Source of the DNA: JAWLBM01 sp041687675
GTDB taxonomy: Bacteria; Pseudomonadota; Alphaproteobacteria; Rhizobiales; Pleomorphomonadaceae
Direction: 5' to 3'
Assembly: GCA_041687675.1 (NCBI GenBank)
Contig: JAWLBM010000013.1
Location: 1-64,000, forward strand
Length of the DNA stretch: 64,000 nt
Shown here piece by piece: positions 17,537 to 25,102 of this stretch (positions are counted from its first letter, which is position 1; each line of letters begins with the position of its first letter). The position numbers were made by a program, and so were the translations under genes. The notes beneath the pieces are model-generated. The model saw only the letters and a list, made by a program, of their open reading frames with translations. It searched no databases and had not been told where the DNA came from.

Positions 17537-18352
17537 ATGCTGAAAGACCTGCTGCCCGATCTCGGACGCCGGACCCTGGTGATGGGGATCCTCAACGTGA
17601 CGCCGGATTCCTTTTCTGACGGCGGCAGGTTCGGCGGCTACGACGCGGCCCTGGCCCAGGCCGCGGCCATGGCGGCCGAAGGCGCCGACATCCTCGACGT
17701 CGGCGGCGAATCGACCCGTCCCGGGGCGGCGCCGGTGGATGCCGCGACGGAGCGGGAGCGGGTGGTCCCGGTGGTCGAGGCGGTGGCCGCGCGCCACCCG
17801 GTGCCGGTGTCGATCGACACCTACAAGGCCGCCACCGCGGAGGCGGCGATCGCCGCGGGCGCGCGCATCGTCAACGACGTCTGGGGCCTGCAGCGCGACC
17901 CGGACATCGCCGCGGTCGCAGCGGCGCACGGGGCGCCGGTGATCGTCATGCACAACCGCGAGGCCATCGACCCCGGGCTCGACGTCGTCGACGACATGAT
18001 GCGCTGGTTCGAGCGCTCGCTCGCCATCGCCCGCCGGGGCGGCATCGCCGACGCCGACGTGGTGCTCGATCCCGGCATCGGCTTCGGCAAGACGGCGGAG
18101 CAGAACCTCTCGGCGATCGCGCGGTTGCCGGAGCTGAAGGCGCTCGGCTTCCCGGTGCTGATGGGGCTCTCGCGCAAGAGCCTGATCGGCCGGCTCACCG
18201 GGCGCGAGCGCGCGGCGGACCGGCTCGTCGGCACGCTGGCCGGGGACTGCGCGGCGATCCTGCTCGGCGCCGACATCATCCGCGTCCACGACGTCGGCCC
18301 CCATGTGGAGGCGGCGAAGGTGGTGGACGCGATCCGGGAGCACATCGCGTGA
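17537..18352 (+). CDS. folP: dihydropteroate synthase
   Basis: 271 residues, the normal family length. It condenses p-aminobenzoate with hydroxymethyl-dihydropterin diphosphate in folate synthesis. Signatures are ILNVTPDSFSDGGRF (residues 18-32) and DVGGESTRPGA (about 55-65), with SIDTYK, NDVWG, DPGIGFGKT and MGLSRKSLIG covering the pterin and phosphate sites; the final RVHD is conserved. First gene of folP-folB-folK, with GTGA overlap to folB. Cytosolic. This enzyme is the sulfonamide target; the conserved loops look intact. Confidence 0.97.
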   Translation: MLKDLLPDLGRRTLVMGILNVTPDSFSDGGRFGGYDAALAQAAAMAAEGADILDVGGESTRPGAAPVDAATERERVVPVVEAVAARHPVPVSIDTYKAATAEAAIAAGARIVNDVWGLQRDPDIAAVAAAHGAPVIVMHNREAIDPGLDVVDDMMRWFERSLAIARRGGIADADVVLDPGIGFGKTAEQNLSAIARLPELKALGFPVLMGLSRKSLIGRLTGRERAADRLVGTLAGDCAAILLGADIIRVHDVGPHVEAAKVVDAIREHIA

Positions 18353-18717
18353 CCGACCGCATCCTCGTCCAGCGCATCGCCGTTTTCGGCTACCACGGCG
18401 TCCTCGACGAGGAGGCGCGCACCGGCCAGCGCTTCTTCGTGTCGCTGGAGGCGCGGCTGGACACGCGCGAGGCCGGCCGCAGCGACCGGGTGGAGGACAC
18501 CGTCTCCTACGCCGACATGACGCACATCGCCGTGCGCATCGCCACCGAGCGCCGCTTCCGCCTGATCGAGGCGCTGGCCGAGGCGATCGCAGCGGAAATT
18601 CTCGCCGCCGCCCCGCGGGTGGAGACGATCCTGGTGCGGATCGACAAGCCGTCGGCCCCGGTCTCGGCGGTGCTCGACCGGGTGTCGGTCGAGATCGAGC
18701 GCTCCCGCCGTGGCTGA
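18349..18717 (+). CDS. folB: dihydroneopterin aldolase
   Basis: 122 residues, GTG start overlapping the folP stop by 4 bases. It splits dihydroneopterin to 6-hydroxymethyl-dihydropterin and glycolaldehyde. Seen in sequence: FGYHGVLDEEARTGQRFFVSL near the start, DTVSYADM with the conserved Tyr, a central LIEALAEAIA helix with the conserved Glu, and a C-terminal IDKPSAPV containing the catalytic Lys (KP). Its stop overlaps the folK start by 8 bases, so the three folate enzymes are co-translated. Confidence 0.95.
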   Translation: MTDRILVQRIAVFGYHGVLDEEARTGQRFFVSLEARLDTREAGRSDRVEDTVSYADMTHIAVRIATERRFRLIEALAEAIAAEILAAAPRVETILVRIDKPSAPVSAVLDRVSVEIERSRRG

Positions 18718-19195
18718 CGCGCCCGCCCGCGCCTGGCTCGGCCTCGGCGGCAACCTCGGCGATGCCCGCGCCACCATCGCCGCGGCCCTGGACCGCCTCG
18801 AGGCGCGCGCCGTCCGCGTCGTCGCCCGCTCCTCCGACTGGCGGACCCCGCCCTGGGGCCGCACCGACCAGCCCGCCTATGTCAACGCCTGCGCGGAAGT
18901 CGAGACCGCCCTCGCCCCGCACGCCCTGCTCGAGGCCTGCCTGGAGGTGGAGCGCGAGCTCGGCCGGGTGCGGGCGGAGAAATGGGGGCCGCGGGTGATC
19001 GACATCGACCTGCTCGCCTACGAGGACCGCCGCATCGAGACGTCGGACCTGCGGGTGCCGCATCCCTACATGCTGGAGCGCGCCTTCGTGCTGGTGCCGC
19101 TCGCGGAGATCGCGCCGGACCTCGTCGTCGCCGGGACGCCGGTCCGCGAGCACGTGCGCCGCTTCGACATTGCCGGCATCGAGCGCCTGCCCTGA
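18710..19195 (+). CDS. folK: 2-amino-4-hydroxy-6-hydroxymethyldihydropteridine diphosphokinase
   Basis: 161 residues, GTG start inside the end of folB. It transfers diphosphate from ATP to hydroxymethyl-dihydropterin to make the FolP substrate. Family signatures: LGLGGNLGDARATI at the N terminus, SSDWRTPPWG, QPAYVNACAEVET, ELGRVRAEKWGPRVIDIDLL (ATP and Mg binding, DIDL Asp pair) and the C-terminal VPHPYMLERAFVLVPLAEI. Last gene of the folate operon; a strong hairpin follows 10 bases after its stop. Confidence 0.97.
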   Translation: MADAPARAWLGLGGNLGDARATIAAALDRLEARAVRVVARSSDWRTPPWGRTDQPAYVNACAEVETALAPHALLEACLEVERELGRVRAEKWGPRVIDIDLLAYEDRRIETSDLRVPHPYMLERAFVLVPLAEIAPDLVVAGTPVREHVRRFDIAGIERLP

Positions 19196-19199
19196 GCGG

Positions 19200-19228
19200 A
19201 AAAAAGGGCCCTCCCGGAGGGAGGGCCC
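19200..19228 (-). terminator. intrinsic terminator, T-run on the minus strand
   Basis: Perfect 10-bp stem (19206-19215 with 19219-19228) with a GGA loop. Six A bases at 19200-19205 give a T-run when read on the minus strand. It therefore ends minus-strand transcripts, for example from the small frame at 19273-19479, and may also act as a weaker stop for folK on the plus strand. Confidence 0.75.
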
Positions 19229-19272
19229 AAGTCGATGGGGAGGGATGTGGAGGATGCGTTGCCGGGAACGGA

Positions 19273-19479
19273 TCAGCGGATCGGATTAGGACCCGCCGGT
19301 CCCTTGCCGGCAGGAAGGGCGACGGATGCGGTCGCCGGCACCCACGGCATCCGAGCGGCGAACGGCGCCGCCTCTCGCATGCAGGGACCGGGTGAACCGG
19401 GGTGATCGCACATCGTCGCGTCTCCCGCCTCGCCATGAGGCATTCCGAACATGATACGAGTCATCGGCATCGTAAACAT
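19273..19479 (-). CDS. possible small protein, unknown function
   Basis: 68 codons on the minus strand, or 62 if the second Met (MTRIMFGMPHGEAG) is used. Supported only by the minus-strand terminator 45 bases downstream and by AT-rich, promoter-like DNA just upstream (about 19465-19500). The chain is rich in Met, Pro and Gly, with two Cys and no recognised domain. It may be a non-coding RNA instead. Confidence 0.3.
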   Translation of the reverse strand: MFTMPMTRIMFGMPHGEAGDATMCDHPGSPGPCMREAAPFAARMPWVPATASVALPAGKGPAGPNPIR

Positions 19480-19581
19480 TGCTAGGGTTGTTATTTATGC
19501 TTAGCCGGATAGGCAGGTTGCCGGTATCCGGTTGCGACCGCCCGAAGTCTCTCGGCGCCGGGGACGTCGTCGGTCTCCTTC

Positions 19582-19635
19582 CACATCATCCCCTCCCGCC
19601 ACGTCATCCCCTCCCGCGACGTCATCCCCCTTCCC
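19582..19635. repeat. three tandem copies of an 18-base unit
   Basis: Three head-to-tail units at 19582-19599, 19600-19617 and 19618-19635 with the core CGTCATCCCCTCCCGC; the third copy has diverged. The same CGTCATCCC begins the adjoining inverted repeat at 19640, so the array may have grown by duplication of that element's edge. Confidence 0.75.
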
Positions 19636-19639
19636 TAAA

Positions 19640-19727
19640 CGTCATCCCGGCGAACGCCGGGATCCAGGCCACGGCCGCCATCCGCGCCGCGGCCGGGCTC
19701 TGGATTCCGGCTTTCGCCGGAATGACG
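19640..19727. repeat. dispersed-type intergenic inverted repeat element
   Basis: Outer ends CGTCAT and ATGACG are complementary. Each arm also holds its own short hairpin: CCCGGCG/CGCCGGG on the left and TCCGGC/GCCGGA on the right, joined to GGATCCAG and CTGGATTC. This layout matches the small non-coding repeats of type CGTCATTCCCGCGAAAGCGGGAATCCAG that are scattered between genes in many proteobacteria. Only one copy lies in this window. Confidence 0.7.
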
Positions 19728-19823
19728 GTGGAGTTTCCTCGGGGGCCCCTACGCGATACGGCTCCGGCGGGCGCCGGACCGGCGGCGGGAGACGGAGAGG
19801 GGGTGCGCCGGATGCGCGTGCGC

Positions 19824-21041
19824 TCAGGGCCTCCGCAGCATGTCCGAAAGCGCCAGCGCCACCACTTCGGTGGCCGCCCTGAGGTCGGAGAGCTTCAGGT
19901 GCTCGTCGGCGGCGTGGGCGTTGGCCTCGAGGATGGAGCGCGGGCCGGCGCCGTAGAGGATGGTGGGGATGCCGGCGGCGGCGTAGTGGCGGGCGTCGGT
20001 GTAGAGCGGCACGCCGGTCGCCTCCACCGCGACGCCGAGCACCTCGCGGGCATGCCGCTGCACCGCCTCGACCAGGGTATCCACCCCCGGCAGCGGGCGC
20101 AGGGGCTCGGCCAGCATGATGCGGCGGCACTCCACCTCGAGGCCCTGCCGCTTCGGCGCCGCGGCCTCGACCAGGGCGATCAGCCCCGCCTCGACGTCGG
20201 TGCCCACCTCCTCGGGAATCAGCCGGCGGTCGAGCCGCATGACGATCCGGTCCGGCACCACGTTGGTGTTGATGCCGCCGGAGATGAGCCCGACCGTGAG
20301 CTTCGGCGAGCCGATGCCCTTCTGCGCCGAGACGGAGGCGCCGAGGCGGTGCCGCTCCTCGTAGAGGGCCTTGAGGATCGGCCAGGAGGCCTCCAGCGCG
20401 TCGACGCCCGTCTCGGGCATCGCCGCGTGCGCCTGCCGGCCGCGCACCACGATCTCGAGGTGCAGCACGCCGTTGTGCGCAGTGGTGATGGCATAGGAGA
20501 AGCCGGCGGAGATGGCGTAGTCGGGCTTCGAAAGCCCCTGCTCGATCAGCCACTTCGGACCGACGAAGCCGCCCGCCTCCTCGTCGTAGGTGAGGTGGAG
20601 CTCCACCGTGCCGTCGAGCGGCAGGCCGGAGGCCACCAGCGCCCGGAGCGCGAAGGCGTAGGTGGCGAAGTCGGACTTGGACACCGCGACGCCGCGGCCG
20701 TAGATCGCGCCGCCGCGCTCCTCGGCGCCGTAGGGGTCGGCGGTCCAGCCCTCGCCCGGCGGCACCACGTCGCCGTGGGCGTTGAGGGCGACCACCGGCC
20801 CCTCGCCGCTGCCGAAGACGTGGCGGACGATCAGGTTGGTCACCGAGCGCATGCCATTCTGGCGCACGAAGGGCTCCGGCACCGGGTGGCGCTCGACGGT
20901 GAAGCCCATCTCCTCGAGCAGCCTCGCCGCGACATCGGCATGGGCGCCGCAGTCGCCGGGCGGGTTGTCGCTCGGCACCCGCACCAGCGCCTTCAGGAAC
21001 GCGACCTCCTCCCCGAACGCCGCGTCGATGATCGCCTTCAT
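19824..21041 (-). CDS. M20 family metallo-hydrolase (ArgE/DapE type)
   Basis: 405 residues from ATG 21039-21041, which overlaps the stop of the allC-like gene (ATGA). M20 motifs: LNAHGDVVP with the first zinc His and Asp, YGRGVAVSKSD, TYDEEAGG with the catalytic Glu and metal Glu, and TDARHYAAAGIPTILYGAG near the C terminus. Family members deacylate or hydrolyse amide bonds of amino-acid derivatives. Last gene of the uraD-allC-M20 operon, so a ureide or N-acyl amino acid derived from purine breakdown is a likely substrate; this is inference. Confidence 0.85.
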   Translation of the reverse strand: MKAIIDAAFGEEVAFLKALVRVPSDNPPGDCGAHADVAARLLEEMGFTVERHPVPEPFVRQNGMRSVTNLIVRHVFGSGEGPVVALNAHGDVVPPGEGWTADPYGAEERGGAIYGRGVAVSKSDFATYAFALRALVASGLPLDGTVELHLTYDEEAGGFVGPKWLIEQGLSKPDYAISAGFSYAITTAHNGVLHLEIVVRGRQAHAAMPETGVDALEASWPILKALYEERHRLGASVSAQKGIGSPKLTVGLISGGINTNVVPDRIVMRLDRRLIPEEVGTDVEAGLIALVEAAAPKRQGLEVECRRIMLAEPLRPLPGVDTLVEAVQRHAREVLGVAVEATGVPLYTDARHYAAAGIPTILYGAGPRSILEANAHAADEHLKLSDLRAATEVVALALSDMLRRP

Positions 21042-22312
21042 CCCCTCGCTCCCTGCTCTCCCGTCCCGGCGGCGAGCGACAGGATCGCCGCCACCAGCGC
21101 CTCCACGGCCAGCGCGATGTCGGCGGCCTCGGCGTGTTCGTTCGGGTTGTGGCTTATACCACCGCGGCATCGGACGAACAGCATGCCGATGCCGGTCAGC
21201 GCATGCATGGCATGGCCGTCGTGGCCCGCCCCGGAGGTGAGCCGGCGGAGCGGCGCCCCCACCGCGGCGACGCCCGCCTCGACGGCGGCCACCATCGCCG
21301 GCGCGGCCGGCGTCGTCGGCGTGTCGTGGTAGCGCTCGATCGACACGGCGACGCCCCGCCGGGCGGCGATCGCCTGCAGCCGTGCGCGGATCGCCTCGAT
21401 CGCGTCGAGGCGCGGCGGGTCGCTCGCCGCGCGCACGTCGAGGGTGAAGGCGACGCGGGCGGGGATGACGTTGACGGCGCCCGGCTCGACGTGGAGCCGC
21501 CCGACGGTGGCGACCAGCTCATGGGCGGCGCCGGCGCGGCCGATCTCCTCGACGGCCAGCACCATCTCGGCGGCGGCGGCGAGCGCGTCGCGGCGCAGGC
21601 CCATCGGCACGGTGCCGGCGTGGCCCGCCTCGCCCGCCGCCTCGACCAGGAAGCGCGACTGGCCGGCGATGGAGGTGACGATCCCGAGCGGCAGGCCCTC
21701 CCGCTCCAGCACGGGGCCCTGCTCGATGTGGACCTCGAGGTAGCCGAGCACGTTGCCGGGCGCATAGGCGGCCGCGGGGGCGAGCGCCGGGTCGCAGCCG
21801 AAGGCCCTCAGCGCCTCGGCGACGGTCACGCCCGCCGGGTCCGCCGCCTCGAGGGCGCCCGCCGGCAGCGGCCCGGCGACGGCGGAGGAGGAGAGCAGCG
21901 TCGTCGGGAAGCGCACGCCCTCCTCGTCGCCGAAGGCCAGCACGTCGAGGCCGAAGGGCAGCCGCTCCCCGCGGGCGGCGATCTCCTCCACGGCGAGGAT
22001 GCCGGCGACGACGCCGAGGGCGCCGTCGTAGCGGCCGGCGTCGACCACCGTGTCGATGTGCGAGCCGACCAGCAGGCGGCGGTTTGCCAGCGGACCCGGC
22101 CGCCCCGGCGGCAGGCTGCCGCGCACGGTACCGAGGGCATCGATGGCGACGTCGAGGCCGGCGGCCGCCATCCAGGCCGCGACGAGGTCGGCGGCGCGGC
22201 GGTGGGCGGGCGAGAGGTAGAGCCGGGTCAGCCGCCCCTCCTCGTCGCTGATCGCGGCGAGCGCCTCCAGCATGCGCCCGGCGCGGGCGGCAAGGTCGAC
22301 GGCTGCGGTCAC
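21038..22312 (-). CDS. allC: allantoate amidohydrolase / N-carbamoyl-L-amino acid hydrolase family
   Basis: 424 residues, GTG start overlapping the uraD stop (GTGA). The M20 subfamily of AllC and L-carbamoylases is shown by LVGSHIDTVVDAGRYDGALGV (metal His and Asp), FGDEEGVRFPTTLLSSSAVAG (catalytic Glu), LEVHIEQGPVLE, a dimerisation domain with AGHAGTVPM, and SGAGHDGHAMH near the end. Together with uraD, allantoate to ureidoglycine plus ammonia and CO2 is the most probable reaction; N-carbamoyl amino acids or ureidoglycolate are alternatives. Cytosolic. Confidence 0.8.
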   Translation of the reverse strand: MTAAVDLAARAGRMLEALAAISDEEGRLTRLYLSPAHRRAADLVAAWMAAAGLDVAIDALGTVRGSLPPGRPGPLANRRLLVGSHIDTVVDAGRYDGALGVVAGILAVEEIAARGERLPFGLDVLAFGDEEGVRFPTTLLSSSAVAGPLPAGALEAADPAGVTVAEALRAFGCDPALAPAAAYAPGNVLGYLEVHIEQGPVLEREGLPLGIVTSIAGQSRFLVEAAGEAGHAGTVPMGLRRDALAAAAEMVLAVEEIGRAGAAHELVATVGRLHVEPGAVNVIPARVAFTLDVRAASDPPRLDAIEAIRARLQAIAARRGVAVSIERYHDTPTTPAAPAMVAAVEAGVAAVGAPLRRLTSGAGHDGHAMHALTGIGMLFVRCRGGISHNPNEHAEAADIALAVEALVAAILSLAAGTGEQGARG

Positions 22313-22833
22313 GGCGCGATCCTGTCCTCGAGGCGGAAGCGGAAGATGCGGGCGACCTGGGCGAGCGCGGTCTCGAACTCCGCCGCCGGGTCGTTGCCGA
22401 CCCGCGCCTCGAAGGCGGCGAGGATCATCTCCTTCGTCGCGCCCTTGACCGCGAAGATGAACGGGAAGCCGAAGCGCGCCCGGTAGGCGTCGTTGAGGGC
22501 GGTGAAGCGGGCGAACTCCTCCGGGCTCAGCCGGTCGAGCCCGGCGCCCGCCTGCTCGCGACGGGAGTCCTCGGCGAGGTCGGCGATCCGCGCGCGGCCG
22601 GCAAGGTCCGGATGGGCGCGGATGAGCGCGAGCTGCGCCGCCTCGCCGGCGCCCCGCATCGCCGCCTCGAAGGCCGCCACCGCCGCCTCGCGGCTGGCGA
22701 AGGGCCGCGCCGCCGCGGCGCGCCCGGCGACCCAGGGCGAATGCTCGGCCACGTCGCCGAACGCCGCCACGAAGGCCGCCGCGTCCATGGCGTTCACGGC
22801 GTCGAGGGAGACGGGAAAGGCGGGAGCGGGCAT
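22309..22833 (-). CDS. uraD: OHCU decarboxylase (urate degradation)
   Basis: 174 residues starting at ATG 22831-22833; the frame extends upstream but that part is Arg/Pro-rich and lacks the family fold. The enzyme decarboxylates 2-oxo-4-hydroxy-4-carboxy-5-ureidoimidazoline to S-allantoin in the urate pathway. Seen: FGDVAEHSPWVAGRA with the catalytic His region, LIRAHPDLAGRA, SPEEFARFTALNDAYRARFGFPFI and VKGATKEMILAAFEARV. First gene of the operon with allC and the M20 hydrolase; urate oxidase and allantoinase are not in this window. Confidence 0.92.
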   Translation of the reverse strand: MPAPAFPVSLDAVNAMDAAAFVAAFGDVAEHSPWVAGRAAAARPFASREAAVAAFEAAMRGAGEAAQLALIRAHPDLAGRARIADLAEDSRREQAGAGLDRLSPEEFARFTALNDAYRARFGFPFIFAVKGATKEMILAAFEARVGNDPAAEFETALAQVARIFRFRLEDRIAP

Positions 22834-23059
22834 CGAGAGGGTCCGGGGCGGGCGAGTCGCCGCAAGGCTACCCTGCCACCGGGGCGAAGGGGAAGGCAAC
22901 GGCGGCGGACGGCCGGTCTGCACCGGGTGGGCCGGTCGGTCTCCCGTGACCGAAGCGGCGGACGACGGCTCGGGTTCGCTCGCAGTGAGTGCATACGGTT
23001 GGTGGCATTTAACCTTTGATCGAGGAAACTCTCTTCTGCCCGCAAGAAGAGTGTCCTCC

Positions 23060-23410
23060 ATGGGTCCGTACCGCCTCTCCGTCCTCGTGATCGCCAGCCT
23101 GCTGCCGGTCCTCGCGCCAGTCGCCCTGGTCGCGACCAACGCCGCCGTGCTTCTCGCAGGATCTGTCGGCACCGCGGCCGCCCACGGCGGCGGCCTCGAT
23201 GCGAACGGCTGCCACAACGACCGAAAGCGCGGCGGCTATCATTGCCACCGCGCCGCCGCATCGTCCAACGCCGGGGTCCCGCGCGCGGGGGCCGACGCGT
23301 TTCCCAACTGCGCCGCCGCGCGGGCCGCCGGCGCCGCTCCCGTCCTGCGCGGCGACCCCGGCTACGGCCCCCACCTCGACCGAGACAACGACGGCATCGG
23401 CTGCGAATAG
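23060..23410 (+). CDS. secreted YHYH / excalibur calcium-binding domain protein
   Basis: 116 residues from ATG 23060. The N-terminal signal or membrane segment covers about residues 5-40. A YHYH-type motif (GGGLDANGCHNDRKRGGYHCH) follows, then a C-terminal excalibur domain (FPNCAAARAAGAAPVLRG, DRDNDGIGCE) with the DxDxDG calcium-binding pattern and paired Cys. Such proteins are extracytoplasmic and often linked to nucleases or the cell wall; here there is no such partner and the role is unknown. The longer upstream frame overlaps uraD antisense and is not supported. Confidence 0.85.
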   Translation: MGPYRLSVLVIASLLPVLAPVALVATNAAVLLAGSVGTAAAHGGGLDANGCHNDRKRGGYHCHRAAASSNAGVPRAGADAFPNCAAARAAGAAPVLRGDPGYGPHLDRDNDGIGCE

Positions 23411-23458
23411 GCAGGGCGGAGGCGCCTCACCATTCGGGCAGTGCCCCGACCGCGGGCG

Positions 23459-23941
23459 TCAGAGCGCGCGGTACATCACGAGGGCGTCCACGAGGCCCCT
23501 CGCGGGGTGCTCGAAGGCCTGCGGCAAGCGGCCGACGATCTCGAAGCCAAGGGACACCCAGAGCCGCACCGCCCGCTCGTTGGTGCTCACCACGAAGTTG
23601 AACTGCATCGCCCGGAAGCCCCGGGCGCGGGCCCGTTCGATCGAATCCGCGCACATCGCCCGCGCCACCCCCCGGCCCGCCATGGCCGGGTCGGTCATGT
23701 ACCCGCAATTGCAGACGTGGCGGCCGCCGCCGGCCTGGTTGGCGCGCAGGTAGTACGTCCCGACCACCACGCCCTCGACCTCCGCGACGAAGGTCTCCTT
23801 GTCGGCGCCGAACCAGTAGGCGAGCGCCTCGCTCCGGCTCATGTCACGGTCGAGCGTGTAGGTCTCGCCGGCCCGGACGACCGGCCCGACGATCGACCAG
23901 ATCCGGTCGGCGTCGTCCGGCGTCGCTGGGCGTATGAGCAT
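23459..23941 (-). CDS. GNAT family N-acetyltransferase
   Basis: 160 residues from ATG 23939-23941, where the domain begins directly (MLIRPATPDDADRIW). The acetyl-CoA site is seen in GYMTDPAMAGRGVARAMCADSIERARARGF (GRGVA pyrophosphate loop), and the C-terminal NERAVRLWVSLGFEIVGRLP is a standard GNAT ending. The acceptor is unknown. The frame stays open far upstream to about 24955, but that part lacks domain features and crosses two terminator hairpins. Convergent with the YHYH gene. Confidence 0.88.
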   Translation of the reverse strand: MLIRPATPDDADRIWSIVGPVVRAGETYTLDRDMSRSEALAYWFGADKETFVAEVEGVVVGTYYLRANQAGGGRHVCNCGYMTDPAMAGRGVARAMCADSIERARARGFRAMQFNFVVSTNERAVRLWVSLGFEIVGRLPQAFEHPARGLVDALVMYRAL

Positions 23942-24332
23942 CGCGCAAGCTAGAGGCAAGTCCGCCCGGAACGCAATCGCCACCACCGCGCCATCAGCCG
24001 TCGCCGACCAAGGGCCGCGAACGTTCTTGGGCGGAACAGGTGCCCCGATACGGCCGCGCATGTCGCGCTGCGCTCGACCTCGTTGGTCCATTTCGAAAAA
24101 AGACCCCGGACGGGAGGGGTCCGGGGTCAGGAACATCGTCCCAGGGAGGAGTGGGGACGAAGGAGCGGGCCGGAGGGGATCGGGGAGAACGGCGATCCGA
24201 ATCGCGGCGTCTAACTCACCATCAAGTTCACATAGAGCAATAAAAAATGTGTATACGAAATTCCCGCCGATCCTACGCATGAATGCGGAGGGCGGGGCAA
24301 GGTTCGCGGCCGCTGTTGCTTCCGCACAACGC
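23942..24332 (-). other. intergenic region with terminator and possible small RNA
   Basis: No gene is supported in about 390 bases between the acetyltransferase and the ldtR terminator. An AT-rich stretch at about 24235-24265, which could hold a minus-strand promoter, is followed on the minus strand by a segment of about 110 bases and a clean intrinsic terminator (24095-24128). Because ldtR already has its own terminator at 24333-24365, the second one implies a separate short transcript, perhaps a small RNA. Confidence 0.3.
24095..24128 (-). terminator. intrinsic terminator on the minus strand
   Basis: 10-bp perfect stem (24102-24111 with 24119-24128), 7-base loop, and an A-run at about 24096-24101 that reads as T's on the minus strand. 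It sits well downstream of the ldtR terminator and upstream of the acetyltransferase start. Confidence 0.75.
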
Positions 24333-24365
24333 AAAAACGACCGGGCGCGGCCTGCGCCCGGTCGT
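24333..24365 (-). terminator. intrinsic terminator of ldtR
   Basis: 12-bp perfect stem (24337-24348 with 24354-24365), 5-base loop GGCCT on the plus strand, with five A bases (24333-24337) giving a T-run on the minus strand. It lies 29 bases after the ldtR stop. Confidence 0.85.
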
Positions 24366-24393
24366 TCCGGCGACGGAGACGACGGGGTGTTCG

Positions 24394-24906
24394 TCAGAGG
24401 CGGTAGAGGATCTGGTCGGTCCAGAAGCGCTCCAGCCGCTGCAGCGACTTGTTGAGGACGCGGAAGTCGTCGCTGTTGATGCCGCCCACGGTCTCGATCG
24501 AGCTGATGTGGCGGTTGTAGAGCTTGGAGACGATGTCGGCGACCGTCTGGCCCTTCTCCGTCAGCCGCACCCGGACCGAGCGGCGGTCCATGCGCGAGCG
24601 CTGGTGGTGGATGTAGCCCATCTCCACCAGCTTCTTGAGATTGTAGGAGACGTTGGAGCCGAGGTAGTAGCCGCGGGTCCTCAGTTCGCCCGCGGTCAGC
24701 TCGCTGTCGCCGATGTTGAACAGCAGCAGCGCCTGGACGGCATTGACGTCGGTGCGGCCGGCTCGGTCGAACTCGTCCTTGATCACGTCCAGCAGCCGAC
24801 GATGCAGACGCTCGACCAGTCGGAGCGCCTCGAGGTAGAGAGGCTGAAGCCCCATCTCCTCCTCGTTCGGCGGGTAGACGTCGTACGCACGCTTGGCGGT
24901 TGCCAT
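24394..24906 (-). CDS. ldtR: MarR family winged-helix regulator, LdtR type
   Basis: 170 residues from ATG 24904-24906 (MATAKRAYDVYPPNEEEMGL). The MarR winged helix covers about residues 60-130: LTAGELRTRGYYLGSNVSYNLKKLVEMGYIHHQRSRMDRRSVRVRLTEKG, with the D-x-R wing. The N-terminal and C-terminal helices form the dimer region. The sequence and the neighbouring DUF6163 and hemB genes match the Rhizobiales regulator LdtR, known to control an L,D-transpeptidase gene in related bacteria and to respond to small aromatic ligands. A longer frame begins 20 codons upstream without support. A pair of direct repeats upstream may be its own operator. Confidence 0.85.
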   Translation of the reverse strand: MATAKRAYDVYPPNEEEMGLQPLYLEALRLVERLHRRLLDVIKDEFDRAGRTDVNAVQALLLFNIGDSELTAGELRTRGYYLGSNVSYNLKKLVEMGYIHHQRSRMDRRSVRVRLTEKGQTVADIVSKLYNRHISSIETVGGINSDDFRVLNKSLQRLERFWTDQILYRL

Positions 24907-24983
24907 GTGAGGGGCCTCTCGCTCTGTCACCTGTCGTCGTGGATCTCGCGTCCACATTGACGACAAATGTAAGCGCCGGCCTT

Positions 24984-25021
24984 GAAAATCCGCTTAAACG
25001 GCAGCCTCAAATTTCGCTTAA
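24984..25021. promoter_or_regulatory. direct repeats upstream of ldtR, candidate operator
   Basis: Two copies of CGCTTAAA (24990-24997 and 25014-25021), each preceded by an A/T-rich AAAATC or AAATTT, lie 24 bases apart, about 84-115 bases before the ldtR start and just after the DUF6163 stop. The spacing is close to two helical turns, so two protein dimers could bind one DNA face. Autoregulation by LdtR is an inference. Confidence 0.4.
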
Positions 25022-25102
25022 AGGCGAGTCGAAATCGTACTGGCCGCGTAGACGCCAGGTTAACCCAAACCAGCCGGCGCGATCACATGGCGATTTACAG
25101 GC

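Noticed and set aside
19582..19635. Possible CRISPR array
   Set aside because: The 18-base units are directly adjacent with no spacers, and there are no cas genes.
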